Assembly (NCBI GenBank): GCA_003023695.1
Contig: PXYW01000013.1
Span: 1 to 64,000 of the forward strand
From: Sulfobacillus benefaciens
Lineage (GTDB): Bacteria; Bacillota; Sulfobacillia; Sulfobacillales; Sulfobacillaceae
Reading direction: 5' to 3'
DNA length: 64,000 nt
Part shown: piece by piece, positions 44,218-52,301 of the stretch
Numbering within the stretch: position 1 is the stretch's first letter
How the letters are laid out: each line of letters opens with the position of its first letter
Notes under the pieces: generated by a model
The model's database searches: none
Told to the model about the DNA's origin: nothing
Seen by the model: the letters and a program-made list of their open reading frames with translations, nothing else
Position numbers and translations under genes: made by a program

Positions 44218-44246
44218 TTGCGGCAATCCATTAACGGGTTTATAAT
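44218..44246 (+). promoter_or_regulatory. Promoter of the 6S RNA gene
   Basis: TTGCGG (44218-44223) and a consensus TATAAT (44241-44246) are separated by exactly 17 bases. Transcription would begin near 44253, matching the predicted 5' end of the RNA. Confidence 0.65.
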
Positions 44247-44252
44247 GAGCCT

Positions 44253-44450
44253 AGTCGCCCTGCGGTGTGCGTGTTACCGGTCGATATGTTTTGAGCCAAC
44301 ACCAAAACATAGGGAGCCTGATCCTCAGTCTCGCGGCCGTCCTGCCCCCACTTCGGTGATGGGGACTACGAAAGCGAACGGGAGGCACCCACCTGCTTTC
44401 GAGCAGGTTCAAAACGTCGAATCTTCACGGCACATGTGGGGAGGCATTAA
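44253..44450 (+). ncRNA. ssrS: 6S RNA
   Basis: About 195 bases with the 6S arrangement. A closing stem is formed by CCCTGCGGTGTGCGTG and the region CACGGCACATGTGGGG. An internal segment GAGCCAACACC...GGGAGCC is followed by the hallmark CACCCACCTGCTTTCGAGCAGGTTCAAAACG hairpin block. 6S RNA mimics an open promoter and sequesters sigma-A RNA polymerase. In Bacillus the bsrA gene lies between aspS and the yrvM/rarA region; here the RNA lies between aspS and rarA. A strong promoter precedes it and a terminator follows. Confidence 0.78.
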
Positions 44451-44488
44451 AGAGAAGGCATTCGTGTCTTCTCTTTAATGCTGTTCCC
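44444..44488 (+). terminator. Terminator hairpin after 6S RNA
   Basis: A perfect 14-bp stem GCATTAAAGAGAAG/CTTCTCTTTAATGC (44444-44457, 44468-44481) with a ten-base loop, followed by TGTTCCC. It ends the 6S transcript shortly before the thioredoxin gene. Confidence 0.7.
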
Positions 44489-44523
44489 TGGTAAGATCGG
44501 GAAGAAAATTGGAGGGATGGCTT

Positions 44524-44844
44524 GTGTCCGAAAATGTCGTTGTAGTCAATCAAGATAATTTTGGGTCTGTGGTTAAATCTTCGCAAACTCCTGTCATCGT
44601 GGATTTTTGGGCCGCCTGGTGTGTTCCCTGCCGCATGATTAGCCCTATTTTAGAAGAAGTGGCCAATGAGCGCGCAGGAACAGTCACTATTGCCAAACTT
44701 AACGTTGACGAAAATCCTAACTTGGCGGCCGAGTATGGAGTGATGAGCATTCCAACCTTGATCCGGTTTCAAAACGGTCAGGAGACCGGTCGCGTGGTGG
44801 GAGCACTGCCCAAAGCACAATTGCTTAAACGGCTGGGATTATAG
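44524..44844 (+). CDS. trxA: Thioredoxin
   Basis: A 106-residue thioredoxin fold: VIVDFWAAWCVPCRMISPILEEVA, NVDENPNLAAEYGVMSIPTLIRF with the cis-Pro, and a C-terminal helix. The active site is Cys33-Val-Pro-Cys36, not the usual CGPC, which should change redox potential slightly. GTG 44524 follows GGAGGG. Confidence 0.92.
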   Translation: MSENVVVVNQDNFGSVVKSSQTPVIVDFWAAWCVPCRMISPILEEVANERAGTVTIAKLNVDENPNLAAEYGVMSIPTLIRFQNGQETGRVVGALPKAQLLKRLGL

Positions 44845-44846
44845 CA

Positions 44847-45875
44847 ATGGGAACCGACTTTCGTTCCGATACCGTAACGCGACCAACCCAGGCTATGCGT
44901 GATGCCATGATGGCAGCAGCGGTGGGAGATGATGTTTATGGTGAGGATCCTAGTGTTAACCAGCTCGAGGCCGTGGCTGCACAAATGCTTGGTAAAGAGG
45001 CTGGCCTATTTGTGCCCAGTGGAACCATGGCCAACCAAGTCGCGATATTGACCCACACCGAGCGTGGTGACGAAGTTTTTATCCATCAGGACAGTCATGC
45101 CTATTACTACGAAGGTGGCGCCGCCGCTATGTGGAGCGGCATCACCTGGAATTTGCTTGATGGCCCCGAAGGGACCCCTAGTCCGGAGACATTACGTAAA
45201 AGTATCCGTCCTAAAAACATTCATCATCCGACCCCTCGGTTGCTGAGTTTGGAAAATACTCACAATCGGGCTGGGGGGGCTGCCATTTCGTTGGAACGGT
45301 TGATTCCGTTAATTGACGAGGCACGCTCTTACGGCCTTGGAGTGCATTTAGATGGGGCCCGATTATTTAATGCGGCGGTAGCTTTGGGGATTGCCGCGAG
45401 CGACCTTGCCCAACCTTTCGATTCGGTGTCCATTTGCCTATCCAAAGGACTGGGGGCGCCTGTCGGTTCGGTTCTCATCGGGTCCAAGCCCTTTATTGAT
45501 CGCGCTCGGGTTTTTCGCAAGTGGCTGGGGGGCGGCATGCGGCAGGCTGGCATTATTGCGGCAGCAGGGCTCTATGCCCTCGCCAATAATATCCAACGGT
45601 TGGAGGAGGACCATATCCGTGCCCGTCATATGGCCCATGCCTTATCCGAGATGGGATACCAGGTAATGTTGCCCACAGTGCCTACCAACATGGTGATGCT
45701 GGATTTGCCCGTTCCAGCGACAGAGGCCATTGATCAATTAGCTCACGAACAGGTGCTGGTCGGGGCCATGGGACCGCAAAGGCTGAGGTTGGTGACCCAT
45801 TTAGATATAGACGACGAAGGCGTGAGTCACGCATTGAATGTTTTTCGTGCTTTTGCGGAACGCATCCATGCCTAA
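44847..45875 (+). CDS. ltaE: Threonine aldolase family PLP enzyme
   Basis: A 342-residue fold-type I PLP enzyme with [48 protein letters not shown] and the PLP lysine in [16 protein letters not shown]. It cleaves L-(allo-)threonine to glycine and acetaldehyde. It starts two bases after trxA and overlaps rarA by eight bases. Confidence 0.93.
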   Translation: MGTDFRSDTVTRPTQAMRDAMMAAAVGDDVYGEDPSVNQLEAVAAQMLGKEAGLFVPSGTMANQVAILTHTERGDEVFIHQDSHAYYYEGGAAAMWSGITWNLLDGPEGTPSPETLRKSIRPKNIHHPTPRLLSLENTHNRAGGAAISLERLIPLIDEARSYGLGVHLDGARLFNAAVALGIAASDLAQPFDSVSICLSKGLGAPVGSVLIGSKPFIDRARVFRKWLGGGMRQAGIIAAAGLYALANNIQRLEEDHIRARHMAHALSEMGYQVMLPTVPTNMVMLDLPVPATEAIDQLAHEQVLVGAMGPQRLRLVTHLDIDDEGVSHALNVFRAFAERIHA

Positions 45876-47181
45876 AGTACCGGGCCCTGATCTATTTGCC
45901 GACGCCGGTGATCGTGACCGGGAACAAAGTGCACCGTTGCCTTGGCGCCTTAGACCGTTGAGGTTGGATGAACTTGCAGGGCAAGATCATCTTACGGGAA
46001 CGGGTGGGGTGTTGCGCAATTTATTAGAACATAGGTTACGATCAGCAATTTTTTATGGCCCTGCAGGGACCGGCAAGACGACGGCCGCTAAGATCTTGGC
46101 GGGGTCCGGGAAAATGCGTTTTGTCTCGCTGTCGGCAATCGATTCAGGTGCGGCGGATCTTCGCCGCACGGCCGAGGCGGCGCGTCAGTCGTGGGCCAAT
46201 GAAGGACGGGGAACCGTATTATTTGTAGATGAAATTCATCGATTTAACAAAGGCCAACAAGACGTATTGTTGCCATTTGTGGAAGACGGCACTGTCGTAT
46301 TGGTTGGCGCGACTACGGAAAATCCCTGGGCAGCGCTTAACAGTGCTTTGGTGTCCCGTTGCCTTTTAGTGCAGTTCCATGCGTTGAGTGAGCAAAGCCT
46401 CGTGACTATTTTGGACCGTGCCTGGAGTCGGCGAGCGGAATGGTGGCATTCAGGATCTATCGACCAGGAAGTCTTCAACACTTTAGCTCAACGTTCTGCC
46501 GGCGACGCCCGTTTGGCATTAACTCTTCTGGAACGGGTTGCATGGTTGGCAGATGCCAACGGCACCAACCATATTACGGTATCTCACGTAAACCAAGTGT
46601 GGCAAGACTCTGCCCATTACCACGATACTGGTGGGGATCGCCATTATGACATCACTTCTGCGTTCATCAAAAGCATTCGCGGCTCGGATCCCGACGCGGC
46701 GCTGTATTGGATGGGGCGGTTGCTTGCCGGTGGTGACGATCCTCGCTACATTGTGCGAAGAATCTTAGTGCATGCTGCCGAAGACATCGGGTTGGCCGAT
46801 CCACAGGCGCTGACGGTGGCCGCTGCGGCCTGGACGGCGCTCAATGCCGTGGGACTTCCCGAAGCCCGAATTCCTATAGCAGAGGCGGTAATCTATTTAG
46901 CTGGGGCTCCTAAGTCCAATTCGGTGGTTGCTGCCTTGGAACGCCTAGACAACATTCTCCAACGGTGGCCCAATTTGGAAGTGCCCGACCATCTACGTGA
47001 CCGTCATTACCGCCCTGATATTGACGAGCCTTACCATTATCCTCATGACAGTCCAGGGCATTTCACGACTCAGCGCTACCGCCCTCCAGAGCTTGACGGC
47101 ATTGCAATCTATCAACCCTCTGATCAAGGACAGGAAAATGACGTGAAGCAACGTCTCAACCATTGGTGGCCTTCAAAGTAA
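45868..47181 (+). CDS. rarA: Replication-associated recombination ATPase RarA (MgsA)
   Basis: A 437-residue clamp-loader-like AAA+ ATPase. It has LRPLRLDELAGQDHL, Walker A FYGPAGTGKTTAAK, Walker B VLFVDEIHRFNKGQQD, sensor GATTENPWAALNSALVSRC and the C-terminal tetramerisation region with YLAGAPKSNSV. It acts at stalled forks. Start 45868 overlaps the aldolase gene. Confidence 0.94.
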   Translation: MPKVPGPDLFADAGDRDREQSAPLPWRLRPLRLDELAGQDHLTGTGGVLRNLLEHRLRSAIFYGPAGTGKTTAAKILAGSGKMRFVSLSAIDSGAADLRRTAEAARQSWANEGRGTVLFVDEIHRFNKGQQDVLLPFVEDGTVVLVGATTENPWAALNSALVSRCLLVQFHALSEQSLVTILDRAWSRRAEWWHSGSIDQEVFNTLAQRSAGDARLALTLLERVAWLADANGTNHITVSHVNQVWQDSAHYHDTGGDRHYDITSAFIKSIRGSDPDAALYWMGRLLAGGDDPRYIVRRILVHAAEDIGLADPQALTVAAAAWTALNAVGLPEARIPIAEAVIYLAGAPKSNSVVAALERLDNILQRWPNLEVPDHLRDRHYRPDIDEPYHYPHDSPGHFTTQRYRPPELDGIAIYQPSDQGQENDVKQRLNHWWPSK

Positions 47182-47299
47182 ATCTAAACCATATCTGAAT
47201 TTTTAGTTTAGACTGAGAGTGAGATCACAGGTATGCGCGTGAGTTATACTGATGCTGTGCGATTTTTTCACGATCAATGCCTCATAGAGGGGGATTCTA

Positions 47300-48064
47300 A
47301 TGGCGCAGCCGATGCAAACCACGGCCCCAAGTCGAAAAAAGGCAGAAAAACATTTGCCTTACTGGGTAGAGCCTGCTTTTACCATAGTGGCCTTGGGTGG
47401 ATTTGTGATTTACGCAATTTGGGAAGTGTTTTGGCACAATACCGGCACGTATCACAATTACGTGTCGCCGTTTTTTTCGCCGGGAGTTGCAGGTTGGTTT
47501 GGATTTCATGTCCTGACCGCACTTTACGTAGTGTGGGTACCATTTCTTTTTCGATTCTCTTGTTACTATTACCGCAAGGAATATTTCCGCGGCTTTTTCT
47601 TTCATCCTGCGGGCTGTGCGGTGGCAGAACCGAAGTCGCACAAGACTCGGCCATATACTGGGGAACGTCGGTTTCCATTTAATTTAAACAATCTGCATCG
47701 CTATGCCTGGTATTTGGCAGTGATTGTCCTTATTTTCCTGTGGAAAGATACCGTACAAGCATTCATTTTCAAAAACGGATTTGGGGTCGGCCTCGGTTCA
47801 ATTATTTTGCTCATTAACGCGGTGTTGCTAACCGCCTATACGTTTTCTTGCCACGCCTTTCGCAATATGGTGGGGGGACGTAAAGACTGCTTCTCCTGCG
47901 CTAATGGCAAGCCGTCTACAGGATATAAATGGTGGCGGCGAGTTTCTTCATGGAATCAGTTTCACGGTGCTTGGGCATGGGCATCCCTGTTCTCGGTGTG
48001 GGCCGCCGATTTATACATTCGTCTCCTGATTATGGGAGTCTTCCACGATCCGAGGTTGTTCTAA
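47300..48064 (+). CDS. Membrane anchor of complex II, copy 1 (single large subunit)
   Basis: A 254-residue membrane protein with about five helices and several membrane His residues (WFGFHVL, NNLHRYAWYLAV, SCHAFRNM, QFHGAWAWASLF) suited to haem binding. It is the size and layout of the single anchor of the Sdh1-type complex II of mycobacteria, unlike the two small anchors of copy 2. It lies two bases before the flavoprotein gene. GAGGGGG precedes the ATG. Confidence 0.78.
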   Translation: MAQPMQTTAPSRKKAEKHLPYWVEPAFTIVALGGFVIYAIWEVFWHNTGTYHNYVSPFFSPGVAGWFGFHVLTALYVVWVPFLFRFSCYYYRKEYFRGFFFHPAGCAVAEPKSHKTRPYTGERRFPFNLNNLHRYAWYLAVIVLIFLWKDTVQAFIFKNGFGVGLGSIILLINAVLLTAYTFSCHAFRNMVGGRKDCFSCANGKPSTGYKWWRRVSSWNQFHGAWAWASLFSVWAADLYIRLLIMGVFHDPRLF

Positions 48065-48065
48065 C

Positions 48066-49844
48066 ATGGCGAGTGAACAGGTCGCGACTTTAGAGTCGCA
48101 TCAATATGACGTCTTGGTAATAGGATCCGGTGGCGCCGGACTCCGCGCTGCAGTGCAGGCGGCGGTGCCGGGGGTGAAAGTGGGCATAATCGGCAAGTCG
48201 CTATTGGGTAAAGCCCACACGGTCATGGCTGAAGGCGGGGTTGCCGCGTCCTTAGGCAATTTGGATCCTTGGGACGGCTGGGAAACCCATTTCTATGACA
48301 CCATGCGCAGTGGGCACTTCATTAACAACTACCGAATTGTCGAGTTGTTTGCCAAAGAGGCTGCCCAGCGGGTGCTGGAATTGGAAGAATGGGGCGCGGT
48401 GTTTGACCGAACTCCTGAAGGAAAGATTATGCAGAGGCCGTTTGGCGCACACACTTTTCGTCGGTTGGCGCATATTGGGGACCGGACTGGGATGGAGCTG
48501 CTGCGTACTCTGCAATACAAGGCTATTAGCCAAGATATTACTGTGCACCAGGAAGTGACGATTACAAAACTCCTGTTGGATAGTGACGGCCGAATTGCTG
48601 GGGCCTTGGCGTATTATCGTTCGACCGGAAAATTTGTTCTGTTTCGGGCAAAAGCCATTGTTCTTGCGACCGGTGGTTGGGGCAAGATTTATAAAGTGAC
48701 TTCCAACTCCTGGGAAAGCACCGGAGATGGCGCATCTTTGGCGTTTCGCGCCGGAGCCGAATTGATGGATATGGAAATGGTCCAGTTCCACCCGACCGGA
48801 ATGGTGTGGCCGCCAGGAGTCCGAGGACTTTTGGTTACTGAGGGTGTGCGAGGTGAAGGCGGACTGCTCTATAACTCCGAAGGCGAACGCTTTATGCTGA
48901 AATACGACCCGGAGCGCAAAGAGCTCTCTTCGCGTGATGTGGTAGCGCGTTCCATTTTTAAGGAAGTGCAGGCAGGTCGCGGCACCCCGCATGGGGGTGC
49001 CTGGTTGGACATTACCCATAAAGGGCCCGAGTTTATCAAGCGTAAATTGCCAGGGATGTACGAGCAATACCTAACCTTAGCCGATGTGGATATCACCAAA
49101 GAGAAGTTTGAGGTGGCACCCACCTGTCACTACACGATGGGTGGCGTGAGAGTGGAAGCGGAAAGCTGCGCCACCAATATCCCGGGACTATTTGCCGCCG
49201 GAGAAGTGGCTTGCGGGTTACATGGGGCCAATCGTCTGGGAGGCAATTCACTCGCGGACCTTCTGGTATTTGGCCGTCGTGCAGGTGACGGAGCTCTAGC
49301 ATACGTTCAAGAGCATGGGAGCCTGCCTCAAGTTTCTGAGAGCGAAGTGGAGCAAGAGATGGATCGCGTGTTAAGTCCATTTAGTGTCACTGATGGAGAA
49401 AATCCCTACCTGCTTCACGAGCAGTTGCAGGAAATTATGTCTGGGCACGCGGGCATTGTCCGTGATGGTCCTATGTTGGAAGAGGGTTTGGCCAAGCTCA
49501 TGGACCTTAAGGTCCGAGCCCAAAACATGGGTGTGACAGGGTCTCGGGTATACAACCCTGGATGGCATGCGGTATTTGAGGTACAGTCCATGCTCACATT
49601 GGCAGAACTCATTATTCGTGGAGCTCTTGCGCGCAAGGAAAGCCGAGGTGCTCATTGGCGCACCGATTATCCTGATGAATTGCCGGAAGTAGGACAGTGG
49701 AACTACGTTCAAGATCTTGACGGGGATGCGGTGAGAATCCGGGAAGTAGCAGTGCCAGTAATGCCCCCGGAATTGTCGCAGTTGTTTGATCGAGGCGTGG
49801 CACCTGGCGTCTACGCGTCGCAACAGCAAGCAAAGGAGAAATAG
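48066..49844 (+). CDS. Succinate dehydrogenase/fumarate reductase flavoprotein, copy 1
   Basis: A 592-residue flavoprotein. It has the dinucleotide motif DVLVIGSGGAGLRAAVQAA, KAHTVMAEGGVAAS with the His that usually binds FAD covalently, QFHPTGMVWPPGVRGLLVTEGVRGEGG, HYTMGGVRVE and catalytic-Arg region GANRLGGNSLADLLVFGRRAG. It converts succinate and fumarate on the cytoplasmic face. Direction cannot be told from sequence. Confidence 0.9.
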   Translation: MASEQVATLESHQYDVLVIGSGGAGLRAAVQAAVPGVKVGIIGKSLLGKAHTVMAEGGVAASLGNLDPWDGWETHFYDTMRSGHFINNYRIVELFAKEAAQRVLELEEWGAVFDRTPEGKIMQRPFGAHTFRRLAHIGDRTGMELLRTLQYKAISQDITVHQEVTITKLLLDSDGRIAGALAYYRSTGKFVLFRAKAIVLATGGWGKIYKVTSNSWESTGDGASLAFRAGAELMDMEMVQFHPTGMVWPPGVRGLLVTEGVRGEGGLLYNSEGERFMLKYDPERKELSSRDVVARSIFKEVQAGRGTPHGGAWLDITHKGPEFIKRKLPGMYEQYLTLADVDITKEKFEVAPTCHYTMGGVRVEAESCATNIPGLFAAGEVACGLHGANRLGGNSLADLLVFGRRAGDGALAYVQEHGSLPQVSESEVEQEMDRVLSPFSVTDGENPYLLHEQLQEIMSGHAGIVRDGPMLEEGLAKLMDLKVRAQNMGVTGSRVYNPGWHAVFEVQSMLTLAELIIRGALARKESRGAHWRTDYPDELPEVGQWNYVQDLDGDAVRIREVAVPVMPPELSQLFDRGVAPGVYASQQQAKEK

Positions 49845-49846
49845 CG

Positions 49847-50605
49847 ATGAGCGAGGAAATCGTCTTAAGTATCTTCCGCGGCGATGCGGCAGGCGGACAG
49901 GAAGTCGAGTACCGAGTGCCCCTAACCCCGGGTATGGTGGTTTTGGATGCTGTACATCAGGTCCAAGCCCATCAGGCTCAGGATTTGGCGGTTCGCTGGA
50001 ACTGCAAGGCAGCACATTGTGGATCCTGCGGGGCCGAAATCAATGGTCATCCAAAATTACTTTGCAAGACTCGGCTGGATGACTATGTTGGTGAAACAGT
50101 CCATATTCGACCTATGCAGACATTTCCGATTATTAAAGATCTAGTGGCTGATGTCTCGTGGAACTTTGAAGTGGCAAAGAAGGTGCCGGCCTTTCAACCG
50201 TCAGTACCGGTGCCTTTTAAAATGCAGCAATTTGATGTCGACCGAATTCAAGAATTTCATCACTGCATCGAGTGCTTCCTGTGCCAGGATGTTTGCCACG
50301 TTTTGCGAGATCACAACGCCAAGGATCAATATTTTGGACCCCGTTTCATGGTCAAGATGGCGGAGTTCGAAATGCATCCCCGAGACGGGGGAGACCGCGT
50401 TCCAATGTTGGCCCATGAGGCCGGTCTGAACATGTGCAACGTTACTAAATGCTGTACTGAAGTGTGTCCGCAGCATATCCGCATTACCGACAACGCCATC
50501 ATTCCGCTTAAGGAGCGCGTTGCGGATCAGTACTGGGATCCCCTGCGAGCGTTGTTTAGAAAAAAGAAAGCGCCCGCTGCCACTGGGCAATCTGTCCAAG
50601 GATAA
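49847..50605 (+). CDS. Succinate dehydrogenase/fumarate reductase iron-sulfur protein, copy 1
   Basis: A 252-residue iron-sulfur protein. The 2Fe-2S site is CKAAHCGSCGAEINGHPKLLC with four cysteines. CIECFLCQDVC and CNVTKCCTEVCPQHI hold the other clusters. It starts two bases after the flavoprotein gene and is followed by a terminator, so copy 1 forms its own transcript. Confidence 0.92.
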   Translation: MSEEIVLSIFRGDAAGGQEVEYRVPLTPGMVVLDAVHQVQAHQAQDLAVRWNCKAAHCGSCGAEINGHPKLLCKTRLDDYVGETVHIRPMQTFPIIKDLVADVSWNFEVAKKVPAFQPSVPVPFKMQQFDVDRIQEFHHCIECFLCQDVCHVLRDHNAKDQYFGPRFMVKMAEFEMHPRDGGDRVPMLAHEAGLNMCNVTKCCTEVCPQHIRITDNAIIPLKERVADQYWDPLRALFRKKKAPAATGQSVQG

Positions 50606-50627
50606 CGAAATTCGTCTCACGTGTCAT

Positions 50628-50667
50628 CAACCCCGCTGCCCACTGTTGCAGCGGGGTTGACTTGTTT
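50628..50667 (+). terminator. Intrinsic terminator between the two complex II operons
   Basis: A perfect 11-bp stem CAACCCCGCTG/CAGCGGGGTTG (50628-50638, 50649-50659) is followed by ACTTGTTT. It separates copy 1 from copy 2. Confidence 0.82.
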
Positions 50668-50734
50668 ATGGCAGGGATACGCATGACTCATAGTGTGATT
50701 GCCCATACTACTTACGACATATGGGGGTATCGAT

Positions 50735-51136
50735 ATGAGAACTCAAACTATGCAACCGCGGCCGAGGCAGGCGAAGGACGCAATATCCAGCTACCGAACT
50801 GGTTCCTGGGCCTGGTTGCTTCATAGGATCACAGGGTTACTCATTTTGGCTTATTTATATTTTCACTTGATAGCCTTGTCTAGCGCCGTATGGTTAGGGG
50901 GCATGGCAGCATTCAATAGGACGGTAGCTAGTCTCACCACTCCTCCTTTTATCTTCGCAGATTTGGCGTTATTTGCAGTGATTCTTTATCACGCTCTTAA
51001 TGGTATTCGGTTGATGATGTTTGATGTGGGCTGGTTTATCAATAGGCAGAAGGTTGTGTTTTGGATCATGATGGCTATCGGGGCTATTATCCTAGCCCTA
51101 TCATCTGCAGCCATGTTGCCGCTAGCCTTTCGTTAA
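50735..51136 (+). CDS. sdhC: Succinate dehydrogenase cytochrome b subunit, copy 2
   Basis: A 133-residue protein with three helices: AWLLHRITGLLILAYLYFHL (Ser/Arg/His quinone-haem region), LYHALNGIRLMMFD with the haem-ligand His, and a C-terminal helix. This is the classic SdhC pattern. ATG 50735 is chosen for GGGGG eight bases upstream; TTG 50699 has none. Confidence 0.85.
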   Translation: MRTQTMQPRPRQAKDAISSYRTGSWAWLLHRITGLLILAYLYFHLIALSSAVWLGGMAAFNRTVASLTTPPFIFADLALFAVILYHALNGIRLMMFDVGWFINRQKVVFWIMMAIGAIILALSSAAMLPLAFR

Positions 51137-51165
51137 CGAACGTCAGAGATTTTTGAGGGATGGAT

Positions 51166-51534
51166 ATGAGTCGATATCGTAGTGGACTGTGGCCCTGGTT
51201 GCTACAGCGGGTGTCCGCCTTATTATTGTTGTTTTTTATCGTAGCTCACTTATGGATAGAACACTTTATGCATTTAGGGGCTCCCATAACTTTTCATAGT
51301 GTTGCGGTCCGCTTGTTGCACTGGACCTACGCAGGAATTGACTATGGGCTTCTTGTGGTGGTGGTCTATCACGGATTAAATGGACTGCGCTCGATCATAT
51401 TGGATGCGGCGTTAACGCCCCGTCAAGTCCGGGCGGTAACGGGCGGTCTATGGATATTGGGAGTTGTCACCGTGATATTTGGTATTAATGTGTTGTCGCC
51501 GTTCCTATGGGGGCGGCCCTGGTTCATTGTGTAG
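51166..51534 (+). CDS. sdhD: Succinate dehydrogenase membrane anchor, copy 2
   Basis: A 122-residue three-helix protein with PWLLQRVSALLLLFFIVAHLWIEHF and VYHGLNGLRSIILDA, the SdhD/SdhC-like haem segment. GAGGG at 51155-51159 suits ATG 51166 better than ATG 51160. Together with SdhC it binds haem b and the quinone. Confidence 0.85.
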   Translation: MSRYRSGLWPWLLQRVSALLLLFFIVAHLWIEHFMHLGAPITFHSVAVRLLHWTYAGIDYGLLVVVVYHGLNGLRSIILDAALTPRQVRAVTGGLWILGVVTVIFGINVLSPFLWGRPWFIV

Positions 51535-51561
51535 GCAGTATTACCGATTGGAGGGGGATTT

Positions 51562-52299
51562 ATGGCTGTGTCACGCACATTTCGCATCTTTCGCTATGAT
51601 CCGGTAAAAGATCCCGCGCCTTATTGGTCGTTGTTTACCGTGAATGTCGAGCAAGGTGATTCAGTGCTGACGGGTCTAATGAAGATCCGAGAAGAGCTAG
51701 ACGGCTCACTGGCATTTCGCGCATCGTGCCGTAGCGGCATTTGCGGATCCGATGGCATGGTGATTAACGGCAGGTCGCGACTAGCATGTAAGACCCAGGT
51801 GGACGACATGGGCCATGGCGAGGTGGTAATCGAACCCTTGCGCAATCTTCCGTACCTTAAAGATCTAGTGGTGGACCAAACCCCATTTTGGGATAAATTT
51901 GAGTCGGTTATGCCCTGGCTTCACGAAAGCACTACCGAACCGGTACCTGAGACTGAGCGGCGTATGACGTTGGCCGAGGATGCCTTTGATGATTTATCTA
52001 AGGCGTCGGACTGCATTTTTTGTCAAATCTGTTATGCCGAATGTCCTGTTAATGGATTGGATAGAGCCTTTATTGGACCCCAGGCCCTGATTAAAGCCTT
52101 TCGTTTTGAGGCGGATCCTCGTGACGTGGGCACTAATGAACGTGTGCCAATCTTAGACCAACCCGACGGGGTGTGGAGGTGTCGGACGACGTTTAATTGC
52201 ACGGTGTCGTGCCCCAAGGGAATTCCCATTACTAAGGATATTCAGAGCTTAAAAAGAGAAATGGTTGGGACTTATTTCCACGCCCGCCAGGAGGTTTAA
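51562..52299 (+). CDS. sdhB: Succinate dehydrogenase iron-sulfur subunit, copy 2
   Basis: A 245-residue protein. The 2Fe-2S site is CRSGICGSDGMVINGRSRLAC, with Asp as the third ligand as in E. coli SdhB, unlike copy 1. CIFCQICYAECPV and the later CRTTFNCTVSCPKGI bind the remaining clusters. GGAGG precedes the ATG, and the next gene follows in two bases. Confidence 0.94.
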   Translation: MAVSRTFRIFRYDPVKDPAPYWSLFTVNVEQGDSVLTGLMKIREELDGSLAFRASCRSGICGSDGMVINGRSRLACKTQVDDMGHGEVVIEPLRNLPYLKDLVVDQTPFWDKFESVMPWLHESTTEPVPETERRMTLAEDAFDDLSKASDCIFCQICYAECPVNGLDRAFIGPQALIKAFRFEADPRDVGTNERVPILDQPDGVWRCRTTFNCTVSCPKGIPITKDIQSLKREMVGTYFHARQEV

Positions 52300-52301
52300 A
52301 T

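Noticed and set aside
47183-47212. TCTAAAC/GTTTAGA inverted repeat after rarA as a terminator
   Set aside because: Only a 7-bp AT-rich stem without a following U-tract; it could equally be an operator or chance.
48252-49067. 271-codon open frame on the minus strand inside the copy 1 flavoprotein gene
   Set aside because: It is antisense to an unmistakable SdhA-type gene, has low-complexity His/Gln/Arg-rich sequence and no domain or ribosome site.
49371-50015. 214-codon minus-strand frame across the flavoprotein/iron-sulfur gene junction
   Set aside because: It covers two well-supported genes on the other strand and shows no protein-like features.
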